64,000 nt of DNA, taken from DASVUC01 sp036387255 (GTDB lineage Bacteria > Planctomycetota > Phycisphaerae > Tepidisphaerales > Tepidisphaeraceae). How positions within the stretch are numbered: the stretch's first letter is position 1; each line of letters begins with the position of its first letter. Below are positions 22,653 to 31,646 of the stretch, piece by piece. The notes below the pieces were generated by a model that saw nothing but the letters and a program-made list of their open reading frames with translations, searched no databases and was not told the DNA's origin. Both the position numbers and the translations under genes were made by a program. The stretch spans positions 1-64,000 of the forward strand of contig DASVUC010000124.1 of assembly GCA_036387255.1 (NCBI GenBank), read 5' to 3'.

Positions 22653-24092
22653 ATGGATGGAGATGGCGACAGCTCGAGCTTGGAGGCGCCGTTGGCGCGG
22701 GGGGAACGGCCGCTGGTGGAGCTGCTGCGGCTGGCAGGGCCGACGGTGTTGCAGATGGCGTCCTATACGCTGATGCAGTTCATCGACACGTATTTGCTGG
22801 GGAAGTTAAGCACGACCGAGGCCGGGGCGGCGGCGATGAGCGGGTTGTTTACGTTCAGTGTGATGTGCTTCGGCATCGGGGTGCTGCAACTGGTGAACAC
22901 GCTGGTGAGCCAGAGCTTTGGGAGGAAAGAGTACGACTTGTGCGGGCGGTATTTGTGGCAGGGGATCTGGTTTGGGCTGGCTTGGTCGGTGGCGCTGATT
23001 CCGCTGATGCCGGTGGCGGGGAAGATGTTCGCGGTGATGGGGCATGAGAGGTCGCTGGCGGAGCTGGAGGCGCTGTATCTGCGGCTGATGCTTTTGAGCA
23101 CGTTCTTCAAGATGCTCAGCGTGGCGCTGGGGCAGTTTTTGCTGGCGGTGGATCGGCCTCGGGTGGTGTTTGCGTCGGCGCTGATCGCGGTGGCGGGGAA
23201 TGCGGTGGCAGCGTATGCGATGACGCTGGGGCGGTGGGGCGTGCCGCGGATGGGAATCGTCGGGGCGGCGTGGGCGCAGAACATCGGCGTGACGGTTGAG
23301 GCGCTGGTGCTGGTGGCGTTCGTGGTTCAGCGGTCGGTGCGCGTGACGTTTAACGTGATGGATTGGCGGCTGCGGCTGCGCGAGCTGGGAACGCTGCTGC
23401 GGGTGGGGGCGCCTTCGGGTGGGCAGTTCGTGGCGGATGTGCTGGCGTGGTCGATGTTTTCCAGCCTGGTGATGGCGCAGGTGGGGGAGAGCGCAATGTT
23501 TGCGAACATGTTTACGTTCCGGTTCATGAGCGTGAGCTTCATGCCGGCGATCGGGATCGGGACCGCGGTGACGGCGCTGGTGGGGAGGTATATCGGGAGA
23601 GGGCAGCCCGAGGTGGCGGTGGCGCTGGCGAACCTGGGTTTCAAGGTGAACGCGGTGTACATGCTGTCGTGCGCGGTGATGTTCTTTCTCTTCCGGCGAG
23701 AGCTCATGCGGCTGTTCACGGATGAGCCGGAGGTGCTGCGGATCGGCGCGATGATGCTGGTGTTTGGGGCGGTGTATCAATTGGCGGATGCGGTGTATGT
23801 GACGTACATCGGGGCGCTGCGGGGGGCGGGGGATACGTTTGTGCCGGCGGTCCTGACAGCGGTTTTGAACTGGAGCATGACGGTGGGGGTGGGGTTTGTG
23901 GTGGCGAAGTATGTGCGTTCGTGGGGGGCGGTGGGGCCTTGGGTGGTGGCAACGCTGTATGGGTTGGTCTTGAGTTCGTTCATCTGGACGAGGTTTCGGC
24001 GGGGGGCGTGGAAGGGGATTCGGTTGGAAGGTGGAGAGGAGTTGGATAGATTGCGGGGAGGAGAGGTGAAGGAAGTTGGGTTGATGGCGTAG
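22653..24092 (+). CDS. MATE family multidrug/sodium antiporter
   Basis: 479 residues from ATG 22653. A longer frame starts at 22593, but its first 20 codons are the terminator hairpin, so that start is rejected. Twelve hydrophobic segments in two halves are visible (LAGPTVLQMASYTLMQFIDT and GAPSGGQFVADVLAWSMFSS at the start of each half). NTLVSQSFGRKE and TALVGRYIGRGQ are the matching MATE loops. It exports cationic compounds using an ion gradient. Substrate unknown. Confidence 0.88.
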   Translation: MDGDGDSSSLEAPLARGERPLVELLRLAGPTVLQMASYTLMQFIDTYLLGKLSTTEAGAAAMSGLFTFSVMCFGIGVLQLVNTLVSQSFGRKEYDLCGRYLWQGIWFGLAWSVALIPLMPVAGKMFAVMGHERSLAELEALYLRLMLLSTFFKMLSVALGQFLLAVDRPRVVFASALIAVAGNAVAAYAMTLGRWGVPRMGIVGAAWAQNIGVTVEALVLVAFVVQRSVRVTFNVMDWRLRLRELGTLLRVGAPSGGQFVADVLAWSMFSSLVMAQVGESAMFANMFTFRFMSVSFMPAIGIGTAVTALVGRYIGRGQPEVAVALANLGFKVNAVYMLSCAVMFFLFRRELMRLFTDEPEVLRIGAMMLVFGAVYQLADAVYVTYIGALRGAGDTFVPAVLTAVLNWSMTVGVGFVVAKYVRSWGAVGPWVVATLYGLVLSSFIWTRFRRGAWKGIRLEGGEELDRLRGGEVKEVGLMA

Positions 24093-24118
24093 TGAGGTGC
24101 GGAGTTTTCGCAGAAGAG

Positions 24119-24160
24119 CCCTCACCCTGCCCTCTCCCGGAGTACCGGGAGAGGGGAAGA
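24119..24160. repeat. Dispersed palindrome, CCTCTCCCGG type (copy 1)
   Basis: CCTCTCCCGG-AGTA-CCGGGAGAGG inside CCCTCACCCTGC...GGGGAAGA. Intergenic here, between the MATE gene and ileS. Two more copies lie inside priA at 60761-60796 and 61310-61352. Confidence 0.9.
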
Positions 24161-24179
24161 CAGCGCAGCAGCAAACTGA

Positions 24180-27083
24180 GTGATGACGATGACGCAACCG
24201 GCGCAAACAACTGAGAAGAAGAACTACAAGCAGACGTTGAATTTGCCGCAGACGCCGTTTCCGATGGAGGCGAAGCTCGTGGCGAACGAGCCGGGGCGTT
24301 TGAAGATGTGGCAGGAGGGTCGGCTGTACGAAAAGCTGATGACCGCGCGGGCGGGGTCGCCGCGGTGGGTGCTGCATGATGGGCCGCCGTTCGCCAATGG
24401 TGACATTCACATCGGGCATGTGATCAACCACGTGCTGAAGGATGTGGTGATTCGGTTTCGGACGATGCAGGGATTTTTGTCACCCTACATTCCGGGGTGG
24501 GATTGCCATGGCTTGCCGATCGAGCACAAGATCCAGCAGGAGGTTGGGCCGAAGATTCGGGAGATGGCGCCGCAGGAAGTGCGGAAGCTTTGCCATGATT
24601 ACGCGCAGAAGTTTATCGAGATCCAGCGCGAGCAGATCAAGCGGCTGGGGATGCTGGGCGAGTGGGAGTGCCCGTATGTGACGATGTCACCGATCTATGA
24701 AGCGTCGCAGCTGGAGGTGTTCGCGAAATTTGTGGAGGCGGGGCTGGTGTTTAAAAAGTTTCGGCCGGTGCCTTGGTCGGTGACGAATCAGACGGCGCTG
24801 GCGGAGCACGAGCTGGAATACAAGGATGTGGAGGATCCCAGCATCTATGTCGAGTTTGAGGCTCTGAATCCGGGGCAGGTGAAGGGGTTGTTTGATGCTC
24901 GGGTGAACGCGCCGGTTGCATTGCTGGTGTGGACGACGACGCCCTGGACGCTGCCGGCAAACCTGGCGATCGCGGTGCATCCGGAGCATCAGTATGTGGC
25001 GGTGCGGTATGTGCGCGCGGGAACGGAGCGCGTTGGGATCGTGGTTGCGGAACTGCTGGATCGGGTGTTCAAGGAGCGCGGGGGGATTGAGCAGTACGAA
25101 GTGGTGGGGAAGCGCGTGCTTGGCGCGGAACTGGTGAACGCGGGGCTGGAGTATCGGCATCCGTTCGTGGATCGCACCGGAAAAGTTCTGCCGGCGATGT
25201 ACGTGACAACGGGGGACGGCACGGGGTTGGTGCACACCGCGCCCGGGCACGGTGTGGAGGACTATGCGACGGGGCAGGCGAATGGGCTGCCGCCTTATTC
25301 GCCGGTGCAGGGGAATGGACGATTCGATGAAACCGCGCCCGAGTGGCTGCATGGCAAGACGGTTTGGGAGGCGAACCCGCTGGTGATCGATCATCTGCGG
25401 GAAGCGGGCGTGCTGTTCGATCAGCAGAAGATACGCCACAGCTATCCGCACGATTGGCGGAGCAAGACGCCGGTTATTCAACGGGCGGCGGAGCAGTGGT
25501 TTATCGCGATGGATAAAGCCTACGTCGCATCCGGCGAAGGCGAGGGCGCTGCGGCGCGGTCGCTGCGCGAGCGGGCGATGGATGCGATCACCAACGGCGT
25601 GAAGTTCGTTCCGGAATGGGGATCGCGGCGCATGGCGGGGATGGTTGAAGGTCGGCCCGACTGGAGCATCTCGCGCCAGCGGTTCTGGGGATTGCCGATC
25701 CCGGTGTTCTACAACCCGGCGGGCGAGGCGCTGCTGACGCCGGAATCGGTGCGGGCGGTAGCGAAGCATTTTCGCGAGCATGGCAGCGATGCGTGGTACA
25801 CGATGTCGCCATCGGAGTTGCTCGGTGCGGGATTCGAATATCCGGCGGGATTCAAGGCGGACGAGCTGCGCAAGGAGCAGGACACGTTCGACGTCGGCTT
25901 TGACAGCGGAACGAGCTGGCACGCCGTCTTGTATGGAAACAGCCGGCTGGATTTTCCGTGCGAGATGTATCTCGAGGGATCGGATCAGCATCGGCTGTGG
26001 TTCCAGTTGTCGCTGCTGGCGGGGCTGGGCGCGACGGGGAAGCCGCCGTTCAAGGAAGTGCTGACGCACGGGTTCGTGGTGAAGCCGGACGGGACGAAGG
26101 TCTCCAAGAGCGACAAGGAATACGTGACGGCGACGAAGGAGATCAACACGCACGGCGCGGATCTGCTGCGGCTGTGGTGCTGCTCGGTCGATTATGAGAA
26201 TGACATTCCTACTTCGCCGCAGGTGATCAAGGATTTCGGCGACAAGTATCGGAAGATCCGCAACACGATTCGTTATCTGCTGAGCAACCTTTACGACTTC
26301 AATCCAAACACGAATGCGCAGGAGGTGCCGGCGAATTCGCTGGATGGGTGGGCGCTGTATCAACTGGATCAACTGATCCGGGATGTGACGAGCGGCTACG
26401 AGAGTTACCAGCTTCATAAGGTGTTCCGCCTGCTGCACGATTTCTGCTCGGTGCAGATCAGCGCGATCTACGGGAATGCGATGAAGGATCGGCTGTATTG
26501 CGAGATGCCCAGCGGATCGCTCCGCCGCCGGGCGCAGACGGTGATGCACCAGATGGTGGTGGCGCTGGTGAAGCTGCTGGCGCCGATGCTGGTATTTACG
26601 GCGGATGAGGCTTGGGAATACATCGAGCACAAGCCGGTGGAGGACCGGGATCTTCAGAGCGTGCACTTGGCGCTGCTGCCGAAGCCTTCGGGAACGGAGG
26701 CGAGCGAGGAGCAGCAGCGTGAGTGGCAGATGCTGATGGAGCTGCGGGACCAGGCGATGTTGCAGATCGATCCGTTGCTGCGGAAGTTCCCCAAGCAGAT
26801 CAAGCCGCTGGATATGGAAGTGATCTTCCACGTTGATGACGATGCGGTGCGGCGGAAGCTCCAGGCGTATAAGGTGGATCTGGAAGATCTGATCGGCGTA
26901 GGCTGCGCATCATTTGCGGAGAAGGGGCCGGAAGGGCCGGCGGTGGTCGTTGAAGTGGTGGATCGGCGGGAGACGTACAAGGCGTGCGCCCGGAGCTGGA
27001 AGCGCCGGCCGGATGTCGGGTCGGATCCGGAGTATCCGGATCTGACAGCTCGGGATGCGGCGGCGGTGAAGGCGCTGAAATGA
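24180..27083 (+). CDS. ileS: Isoleucyl-tRNA synthetase
   Basis: 967 residues. The HIGH motif is in PPFANGDIHIGHVINHVLKD, and GWDCHGLPIE precedes the editing domain (about 190-400). The KMSKS loop reads DGTKVSKSDKEY, an unusual form. The anticodon-binding helices follow. The C-terminal zinc motif seen in many bacterial IleRS (CxxCW...LCxxC) reads CARSWKRRPDVG...DLTARDAAAV, so three of four Cys are missing. The enzyme charges tRNA-Ile in the cytosol. It is the only ileS in the window and is uninterrupted, so loss of the zinc site is probably tolerated. Confidence 0.95.
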   Translation: MMTMTQPAQTTEKKNYKQTLNLPQTPFPMEAKLVANEPGRLKMWQEGRLYEKLMTARAGSPRWVLHDGPPFANGDIHIGHVINHVLKDVVIRFRTMQGFLSPYIPGWDCHGLPIEHKIQQEVGPKIREMAPQEVRKLCHDYAQKFIEIQREQIKRLGMLGEWECPYVTMSPIYEASQLEVFAKFVEAGLVFKKFRPVPWSVTNQTALAEHELEYKDVEDPSIYVEFEALNPGQVKGLFDARVNAPVALLVWTTTPWTLPANLAIAVHPEHQYVAVRYVRAGTERVGIVVAELLDRVFKERGGIEQYEVVGKRVLGAELVNAGLEYRHPFVDRTGKVLPAMYVTTGDGTGLVHTAPGHGVEDYATGQANGLPPYSPVQGNGRFDETAPEWLHGKTVWEANPLVIDHLREAGVLFDQQKIRHSYPHDWRSKTPVIQRAAEQWFIAMDKAYVASGEGEGAAARSLRERAMDAITNGVKFVPEWGSRRMAGMVEGRPDWSISRQRFWGLPIPVFYNPAGEALLTPESVRAVAKHFREHGSDAWYTMSPSELLGAGFEYPAGFKADELRKEQDTFDVGFDSGTSWHAVLYGNSRLDFPCEMYLEGSDQHRLWFQLSLLAGLGATGKPPFKEVLTHGFVVKPDGTKVSKSDKEYVTATKEINTHGADLLRLWCCSVDYENDIPTSPQVIKDFGDKYRKIRNTIRYLLSNLYDFNPNTNAQEVPANSLDGWALYQLDQLIRDVTSGYESYQLHKVFRLLHDFCSVQISAIYGNAMKDRLYCEMPSGSLRRRAQTVMHQMVVALVKLLAPMLVFTADEAWEYIEHKPVEDRDLQSVHLALLPKPSGTEASEEQQREWQMLMELRDQAMLQIDPLLRKFPKQIKPLDMEVIFHVDDDAVRRKLQAYKVDLEDLIGVGCASFAEKGPEGPAVVVEVVDRRETYKACARSWKRRPDVGSDPEYPDLTARDAAAVKALK

Positions 27084-27089
27084 AGGCGC

Positions 27090-27108
27090 ATGGGCGAGAC
27101 GCCCATGC
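27090..27108. repeat. Palindrome CATGGGCG-AGA-CGCCCATG between ileS and purN
   Basis: Near-perfect inverted repeat in the 39-base spacer. It creates a false upstream start for purN (MGETPMPRVE). I recognise this GGCGAGACGCC element as a recurrent planctomycete intergenic sequence, but only one copy is in this window. Confidence 0.65.
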
Positions 27109-27122
27109 CACGGGTGGAAAAG

Positions 27123-27749
27123 ATGCTTAAGCTGGCGGTGCTCGTGAGCGGTGGGGGGACGACGCTGCAGAATTTGATTGATGCGTGTCGGTTGGGGGAG
27201 ATTTCTGCGCGCGTGGAGGTGGTGATCGCATCCCGCGAGGGGATTTATGCGCTTCAGCGGGCGGCGGATGCGGGGGTGAAGCGTTGCGTGGTGTCGCCGA
27301 AGGCATATGCGTCGGTGGGGGAGTTCAGCGGGAAGGTGTTTGGATTGTGTGATGATGCGGGAGTGGACCTAGTTTGTCTGGGGGGATGGTTGTCGCTGCT
27401 GGAGGTGCCGGGGAGGTATGAGGGACGGGTGATGAACATTCATCCGGCGCTGCTGCCATCGCCGTTTGGGGGGAAGGGGATGTATGGGAAGCGCGTGCAT
27501 GAGGCGGTGCTGGCGCACGGGTGCAAGGTGAGTGGGTGCACCGTCCACTTTGTAGATCATCAGTACGACAGTGGGCCGATCATCGTGCAAAAATGCTGCG
27601 AAGTGCTGGACAATGACACAGCCCACGCATTAGCTCACCGCGTGGCGGAACTGGAGCGGGTCGCGTATCCGGAAGCGGTCAAGCTTTTTTCACAGCGACG
27701 GCTCACCCTCGACGGGCGGCGCGTGCGTATCAGCGGGGACGCCGGCTGA
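27123..27749 (+). CDS. purN: Phosphoribosylglycinamide formyltransferase
   Basis: 208 residues from ATG 27123; the upstream ATG 27090 is inside a palindrome and is rejected. Motifs are LVSGGGTTLQNLIDA (phosphate loop), the catalytic Asn/His in MNIHPALLPSPFGGKGMYG, and HFVDHQYDSGPII with the catalytic Asp. It transfers formyl from 10-formyl-THF to GAR in purine synthesis. It lies 39 bases after ileS on the same strand and its 3' end overlaps the convergent doxX by 20 bases. Confidence 0.93.
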   Translation: MLKLAVLVSGGGTTLQNLIDACRLGEISARVEVVIASREGIYALQRAADAGVKRCVVSPKAYASVGEFSGKVFGLCDDAGVDLVCLGGWLSLLEVPGRYEGRVMNIHPALLPSPFGGKGMYGKRVHEAVLAHGCKVSGCTVHFVDHQYDSGPIIVQKCCEVLDNDTAHALAHRVAELERVAYPEAVKLFSQRRLTLDGRRVRISGDAG

Positions 27750-28185
27750 AGAGCATGGCGTCGGCGCTCCATCGGCCGGGGCCAAGCAGTGCGAGCGCCA
27801 TTGCGATCATCAGGTAAACCGCATTGGTGTGGACCGATAGTCCAGGTGACGTTTCATACCAGCCGGTTACCGCCATCATGATGCTGACGAGAACGAGCGC
27901 CGTCACCAGCGCGGTGGTGCGGGTGAACAGGCCGACGATGAGCAGAATCCCCAGCACGAGTTCGACCCACGGGAGCGCATAGAGATAGCCTCTGCCCAGC
28001 GCTTTGGGCAGGTAGGAGGGGACGCTGTCTGAGGACATGCGGACGAAGTTTGCGACGCCGAAGGTGTGAATCTTCATCCATCCCGCGCCCGCGAAGATCA
28101 AGCCGATGGAGAGCCGGAGCAGGAGCAGGCCGAGGGCGGCTTTCCAATTTCGGCGGTCGCCGATGATGGGGTGATCGAGGGTCAT
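27730..28185 (-). CDS. DoxX family membrane protein
   Basis: 151 residues, four membrane helices. The pattern LLLLRLSIGLIFAGAGWMKI, then ALPWVELVLGILLIVGLFTR and MMAVTGWYETSPGL, is typical of DoxX/DoxD-related quinone-linked or redox membrane proteins. The ATG overlaps the stop of proC (ATGA at 28182-28185), so proC and doxX form a coupled operon. Its partner is unknown. Confidence 0.82.
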   Translation of the reverse strand: MTLDHPIIGDRRNWKAALGLLLLRLSIGLIFAGAGWMKIHTFGVANFVRMSSDSVPSYLPKALGRGYLYALPWVELVLGILLIVGLFTRTTALVTALVLVSIMMAVTGWYETSPGLSVHTNAVYLMIAMALALLGPGRWSADAMLFSRRPR

Positions 28186-28994
28186 TGTCCGAGTTCCTTT
28201 CCGCGCTGCTCAGCGGCTTTGATGGCGGCTACCGTGATCTTGGGCCAATTGTGGGATTCCATGTGCATGATGGCCGCCTGCGTGGTCCCGCCGGGGCTGG
28301 TCACTTTGCGGCGAAGAGAGTCTGGAAATTCGGTTGATTCCGCGGCCATCTTGGCTGCGCCGAGAGCGGTTTTGGTGGCGAGCTTTCGCGCGTGATCGGG
28401 CGAGAGGCCGAGATCAATGCCGGCTTTGATCATCTGCTCGATGAGGAAAAAGAAGTAGGCGGGGCCGGATCCACTCACGGCGGTGACCGCGTTCATCTTG
28501 TCCTCAGGGACTTCAATCACGTCGGCTGCGGCTTGGAACAGTTTTTGGGCAGACGCGATGTCTTGTTCGGTGGCATAAGCGCCGCGGGAGAGGGCGACCA
28601 TGCCTTCTCCCATCATCATGGGCGTATTGGGCATCGATCGTACGACGCGCCATTGAGCGCGAGCGCCGAGGTGGCGCTCGATGTAGGTTGTGCCGATGCC
28701 GGCGGCGATGGAGATGACCAGCGTGTCGGGGGCGATGACCGCGCCGATGCCGGAGAGAGCGACCGGCATCTGCTGGGGTTTGACGCTGAGGAGGATCGTC
28801 TTTGCCTGGCGCGCTGCTTCGACGTTGTCGGCAACGGATCTCACCTTGAGCTGTTCTTCGAAGAGCGCGCGGCGCTGCGGGACAACGTCGGCGGCGATGA
28901 TTTGGTCGGGGCGCAGGACGCCTTGCGAGGTGACGCCGCGGACGATGGCTTCGGCCATGTTTCCGGCGCCAATGATGGCTAGCTCGTAGGTCAT
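28182..28994 (-). CDS. proC: Pyrroline-5-carboxylate reductase
   Basis: 270 residues, normal length. The N-terminal Rossmann motif is LAIIGAGNMAEAIVRG. The middle has LLSVKPQQMP, and the C-terminal signature is AVSGSGPAYFFFLIEQM followed by AESTEFPDSLRRKVTSPGGT. It reduces P5C to proline with NAD(P)H in the cytosol. It is the first gene of a two-gene unit with doxX. Confidence 0.95.
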   Translation of the reverse strand: MTYELAIIGAGNMAEAIVRGVTSQGVLRPDQIIAADVVPQRRALFEEQLKVRSVADNVEAARQAKTILLSVKPQQMPVALSGIGAVIAPDTLVISIAAGIGTTYIERHLGARAQWRVVRSMPNTPMMMGEGMVALSRGAYATEQDIASAQKLFQAAADVIEVPEDKMNAVTAVSGSGPAYFFFLIEQMIKAGIDLGLSPDHARKLATKTALGAAKMAAESTEFPDSLRRKVTSPGGTTQAAIMHMESHNWPKITVAAIKAAEQRGKELGQ

Positions 28995-29036
28995 GCGGCG
29001 GAAGTGTATCGACCTGATGCGGTTTCGTCTTGAGCT

Positions 29037-30008
29037 TTAGCCGTTTTGCTCTTCGAGATGCTTGCGCAGCGCGTCTGCATCGAACTTCATGGGAAGCGCG
29101 GGCTTTCCACCAAGGCCGCGACGAACGGCAACGAGTTCGGCGGCGATGCTGAGCGCAATTTCGGGGACGGTGACGGCGCCGATCTCCACGCCGATCGGAG
29201 CGTGGACGCGGAGGAGGTTCTCCATCGAGACGCCCTGACGGAGGAGATCCTGAAAGATCGTGATGACCTTTCTGCGGGAGCCGATCAATCCGATGTAGCG
29301 TGCAGGGGAGTCGATGACGGCAGCAAGGGCGCGACCGTCGTGTCTGTGGCCGCGAGTGACGATGACGATGAATGTATCCTGGTTGATGGATTGGCGGCGG
29401 AGCTCGAGCTCGATCTCACCGACGACGCGATGCCTGGCGAAGGGGAATCGCTCGGGGGAGGTGAGATCGGCGCGGTCATCAACGATGGTTACGTCGAAGC
29501 CGGCGTCGGATGCGAGGCGCGCGAGGGCTTGGCCAACGTGACCGGCGCCAGCGATGATGAGCCGTGGTGCAGGCTCGAGAACTTCTTCGTAGGTGTGCGA
29601 TGCGCCGGGGGCGGCGTCGAAGGAAAGCTTTACGGTTGGTTTTGCTCCTTGCCGCAGCGTCTGCAGGGCCTGGTCGTACTGCTGAGCGGCGGCGGGGGTT
29701 GCGAGGGTTTCGACGAAGATGTTCATCGTCCCGCCGCAGATGAGGCCATCGTCCCAGCCGTAGTCGTGGTCGAGCTTGAAGGTGAGCAGGCCGGACTGCT
29801 TGGCTGCAAGCATTTGAAGAGCGCGCTGGCGGACTTCCGCTTCAACGCATCCACCGCCGAGCGTTCCGACCTGATGTCCGCTGGCAAGCAGAACCATGCG
29901 TGCCCCGGCGGCTTGAGGCGTGCTTCCCCGCGCGGCAACGACGGTGCACAGGGCGACAGCTTCACCGGTGGCAGAGCGGCGCTGGATTTCCTCAAGCCAT
30001 TCGTGCAT
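29037..30008 (-). CDS. XdhC/CoxI family molybdenum cofactor insertion factor
   Basis: 323 residues from ATG 30008 (MHEWLEEIQRRSATGEAVAL). Earlier in-frame starts lack family similarity. N-terminal XdhC domain: CTVVAARGSTPQAAGARMVL and GTLGGGCVEAEVRQRA. C-terminal Rossmann domain: LIIAGAGHVGQALARLA, then VTRGHRHDGRALAAV and YIGLIGSRRK. XdhC-type proteins sulfurate and deliver Moco to xanthine dehydrogenase-like enzymes. No such enzyme is adjacent, so its client lies elsewhere. Confidence 0.88.
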   Translation of the reverse strand: MHEWLEEIQRRSATGEAVALCTVVAARGSTPQAAGARMVLLASGHQVGTLGGGCVEAEVRQRALQMLAAKQSGLLTFKLDHDYGWDDGLICGGTMNIFVETLATPAAAQQYDQALQTLRQGAKPTVKLSFDAAPGASHTYEEVLEPAPRLIIAGAGHVGQALARLASDAGFDVTIVDDRADLTSPERFPFARHRVVGEIELELRRQSINQDTFIVIVTRGHRHDGRALAAVIDSPARYIGLIGSRRKVITIFQDLLRQGVSMENLLRVHAPIGVEIGAVTVPEIALSIAAELVAVRRGLGGKPALPMKFDADALRKHLEEQNG

Positions 30009-30082
30009 GGGCAAATGAATCTTATCCGATTGGCGGCATGAAGTTGCGCCGAAACCGCATTGGCTTAAACCCCCGGCGATGC

Positions 30083-30110
30083 TTGACAGGAGTAATTGGA
30101 GTCGTATCAT
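30083..30110 (+). promoter_or_regulatory. Promoter of tRNA-fMet
   Basis: TTGACA (30083-30088), 16-base spacer, TATCAT (30105-30110). The predicted start is about six bases before the tRNA. It is among the best sigma-70-like promoters in the window. Confidence 0.7.
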
Positions 30111-30122
30111 CGACTAAACGAT

Positions 30123-30196
<74 letters not shown>

Positions 30197-30205
30197 CTGA
30201 TTGCA

Positions 30206-30239
30206 GAGAAAGGACTTGCGACAACGCAAGTCCTTTCTC
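30206..30239 (+). terminator. Long perfect hairpin after tRNA-fMet
   Basis: Stem of 15 perfect pairs, GAGAAAGGACTTGCG with loop ACAA. There is no long T run after it. Likely a transcript end or processing signal for the tRNA. Confidence 0.7.
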
Positions 30240-30402
30240 GTTGGTCTCATGGCCGCACACGTACACTGAAACGTACACTGCGACTGAATCACAAGGACTT
30301 GCCGGTTCGAAACCCTGTTGAGGGAAGAGTCGTGGCAAGCCTGATCAGTCGCAATTCAAGTCTGGCCCAGTTCCGGCTGTTCGCACAAAACCTCCGGCTG
30401 AT

Positions 30403-30699
30403 CTAGAACGGCGTCCGAACGCCCTTGCCGAATGATACTCCCTCTCGGGCCATCCTCGCTTCCACATCCGCAGCTACCTCACAACCATGATATGCAAGAC
30501 TTCTGATGACGGATGCAGCTAATAACTTCATGTCTTGCATGCGCAACATCATCGGATGGTCGATGTCGCCGCCATGCTCGATGGTCAGGATACTGATGGG
30601 TTCACCTCCGATGTGGTCTGCATATGCGGGAACACAATCGAGAACGGTTATCACCTTCAGATGTCGGGGAGTTAGAGAATCTTCGGATGAATGGTTCAT
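30403..30699 (-). CDS. Hypothetical small protein
   Basis: 98 residues from ATG 30699, chosen because GGAGG lies eight bases upstream; an in-frame ATG at 30723 overlaps the upstream ORF. It contains LKVITVLDCVPAYADHIGG, then PMMLRMQDMKLLAASVIRSL, ending EGVSFGKGVRTPF. Soluble; no family recognised. It lies in the accessory stretch between two tRNA genes. Confidence 0.5.
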   Translation of the reverse strand: MNHSSEDSLTPRHLKVITVLDCVPAYADHIGGEPISILTIEHGGDIDHPMMLRMQDMKLLAASVIRSLAYHGCEVAADVEARMAREGVSFGKGVRTPF

Positions 30700-30719
30700 G
30701 GCGACTTCCTCCGTGACAG

Positions 30720-31169
30720 TCATGCAGCTTTACGTGTGGGAGGTTCCAAGAGAGATCGGGAGACCCGACTACATTGATAGCAGATAGGCGATTTGAGGCT
30801 TTTCCGATGATGTTCGCAGCGGTAATGAGCGATTTTCAGAGGTCCACTGCTGTGTGCCACGTGTTCAGTCTGGCGGACCGGATGTGATTCTAGGCCCACA
30901 GCGCTTTTGATTGCGTCGGCCTTCGACATCGCCCACGATGGCAGGCGCACCTCGTATTCTAACTTACGAGTCTCTAGGTCAACCGTGAGGTTGTCACAGA
31001 GAAGAGCGACGAGTCTGCGGAGGTGCGTCGGCGGGAGTCCAACAGTGTTTGTTGACAGTTCGTTGAACTGTCGTAACACAGCGTCCTTGATGTCGACGGG
31101 GTCGAGCAATCTTCCGAAGTTCCCGCACTCGCCAGACCTTGCGCCGGTGGTCGTGCAGGCAAAGTAGAT
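30720..31169 (-). pseudogene. Probable C-terminal remnant of a serine recombinase
   Basis: The open frame starts right after a TAG at about 31170; the only internal start is TTG 31109. The translation YFACTTTGARSGECGNFGR, then VDIKDAVLRQF, HLRRLVALLCDNLTVDLETR and KLEYEVRLPSW, resembles the zinc-ribbon tail of large serine recombinases (YxC...GxC...V--AV, ending in a strand such as VEVRLRLP). No catalytic resolvase domain precedes it. The assignment is tentative. If right, it is the scar of a mobile element beside tRNA-fMet. Confidence 0.4.
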
Positions 31170-31382
31170 CTAACGTTCGGCAAGCGCGGCGTGATCCATT
31201 TACCGTTTGTCTCTCAAAAGGTCAGTAGCGTCAGTGTGCAATCGCCGCGGGAGAGCACCTGCCGGGAGCAAAACGAGCAGCCTAGTCTGAGCAGGCCCAG
31301 TTTAGTTGACCTCGTGAGGTTAAAGATGCGGCGACGGTTGAAGGTGACCGACTCGAAGATGTCGACGCAGCATGAATCCAAT
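31170..31382. other. Intergenic stretch without supported gene
   Basis: About 210 bp between the recombinase remnant and the tRNA-Val terminator. A plus-strand ORF (31191-31481) crosses the terminator and the tRNA and is not believable. Nothing else seen. Confidence 0.5.
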
Positions 31383-31411
31383 GAAAAAGCCCCGGAAAAC
31401 CGGGGCTTGGT
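31381..31411 (-). terminator. Terminator of tRNA-Val
   Basis: On the minus strand CCAAGCCCCGG-TTTT-CCGGGGCTTTTTC forms a stem of nine pairs with a T run. It lies about 45 bases after the tRNA. Confidence 0.85.
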
Positions 31412-31454
31412 CGGTTCCTGTCATTCGTCGGCAAATGCCGACAAAGCAGGGGGA

Positions 31455-31528
31455 TGGGCGATACAGGACTCGAACCTGTGACCTCACGGGTGTGATCCGT
31501 GCGTTCTAGCCAACTGAACTAATCGCCC
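31455..31528 (-). tRNA. tRNA-Val (CAC)
   Basis: Acceptor GGGCGAT pairs with ATCGCCC; discriminator A. Anticodon loop ATCACAC gives anticodon CAC (reads GTG). T arm ACAGG-TTCGAGT-CCTGT. CCA is not encoded. Confidence 0.93.
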
Positions 31529-31543
31529 GTTCTGCGGTAGGTG

Positions 31544-31571
31544 ATTCTAGGCAGTATCTCGGCCGACGCAA
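31544..31571 (-). promoter_or_regulatory. Promoter of tRNA-Val
   Basis: On the minus strand TTGCGT (31566-31571), 16 bases, TAGAAT (31544-31549), upstream of the tRNA 5' end. Confidence 0.55.
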
Positions 31572-31646
31572 GCCTCTCGCGAAACTGCTGCACGCGCCGT
31601 ACACCGTCCTCAGCCGCAGTGCATCGCCAAGCGGGGATCGGGTAAG

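Noticed and set aside
22806..26831. Very long minus-strand ORFs opposite the MATE gene and ileS
   Set aside because: They are Arg/His/Pro-rich shadows of high-GC coding on the other strand; the plus-strand products are clear family members.
30250..30285. Direct repeats of CGTACACTG after tRNA-fMet as an att site
   Set aside because: They do not match the tRNA 3' end, and no second tRNA 3' copy was found nearby.
31191..31481. 96-codon plus-strand ORF near tRNA-Val
   Set aside because: It crosses the tRNA-Val terminator and most of the tRNA gene.
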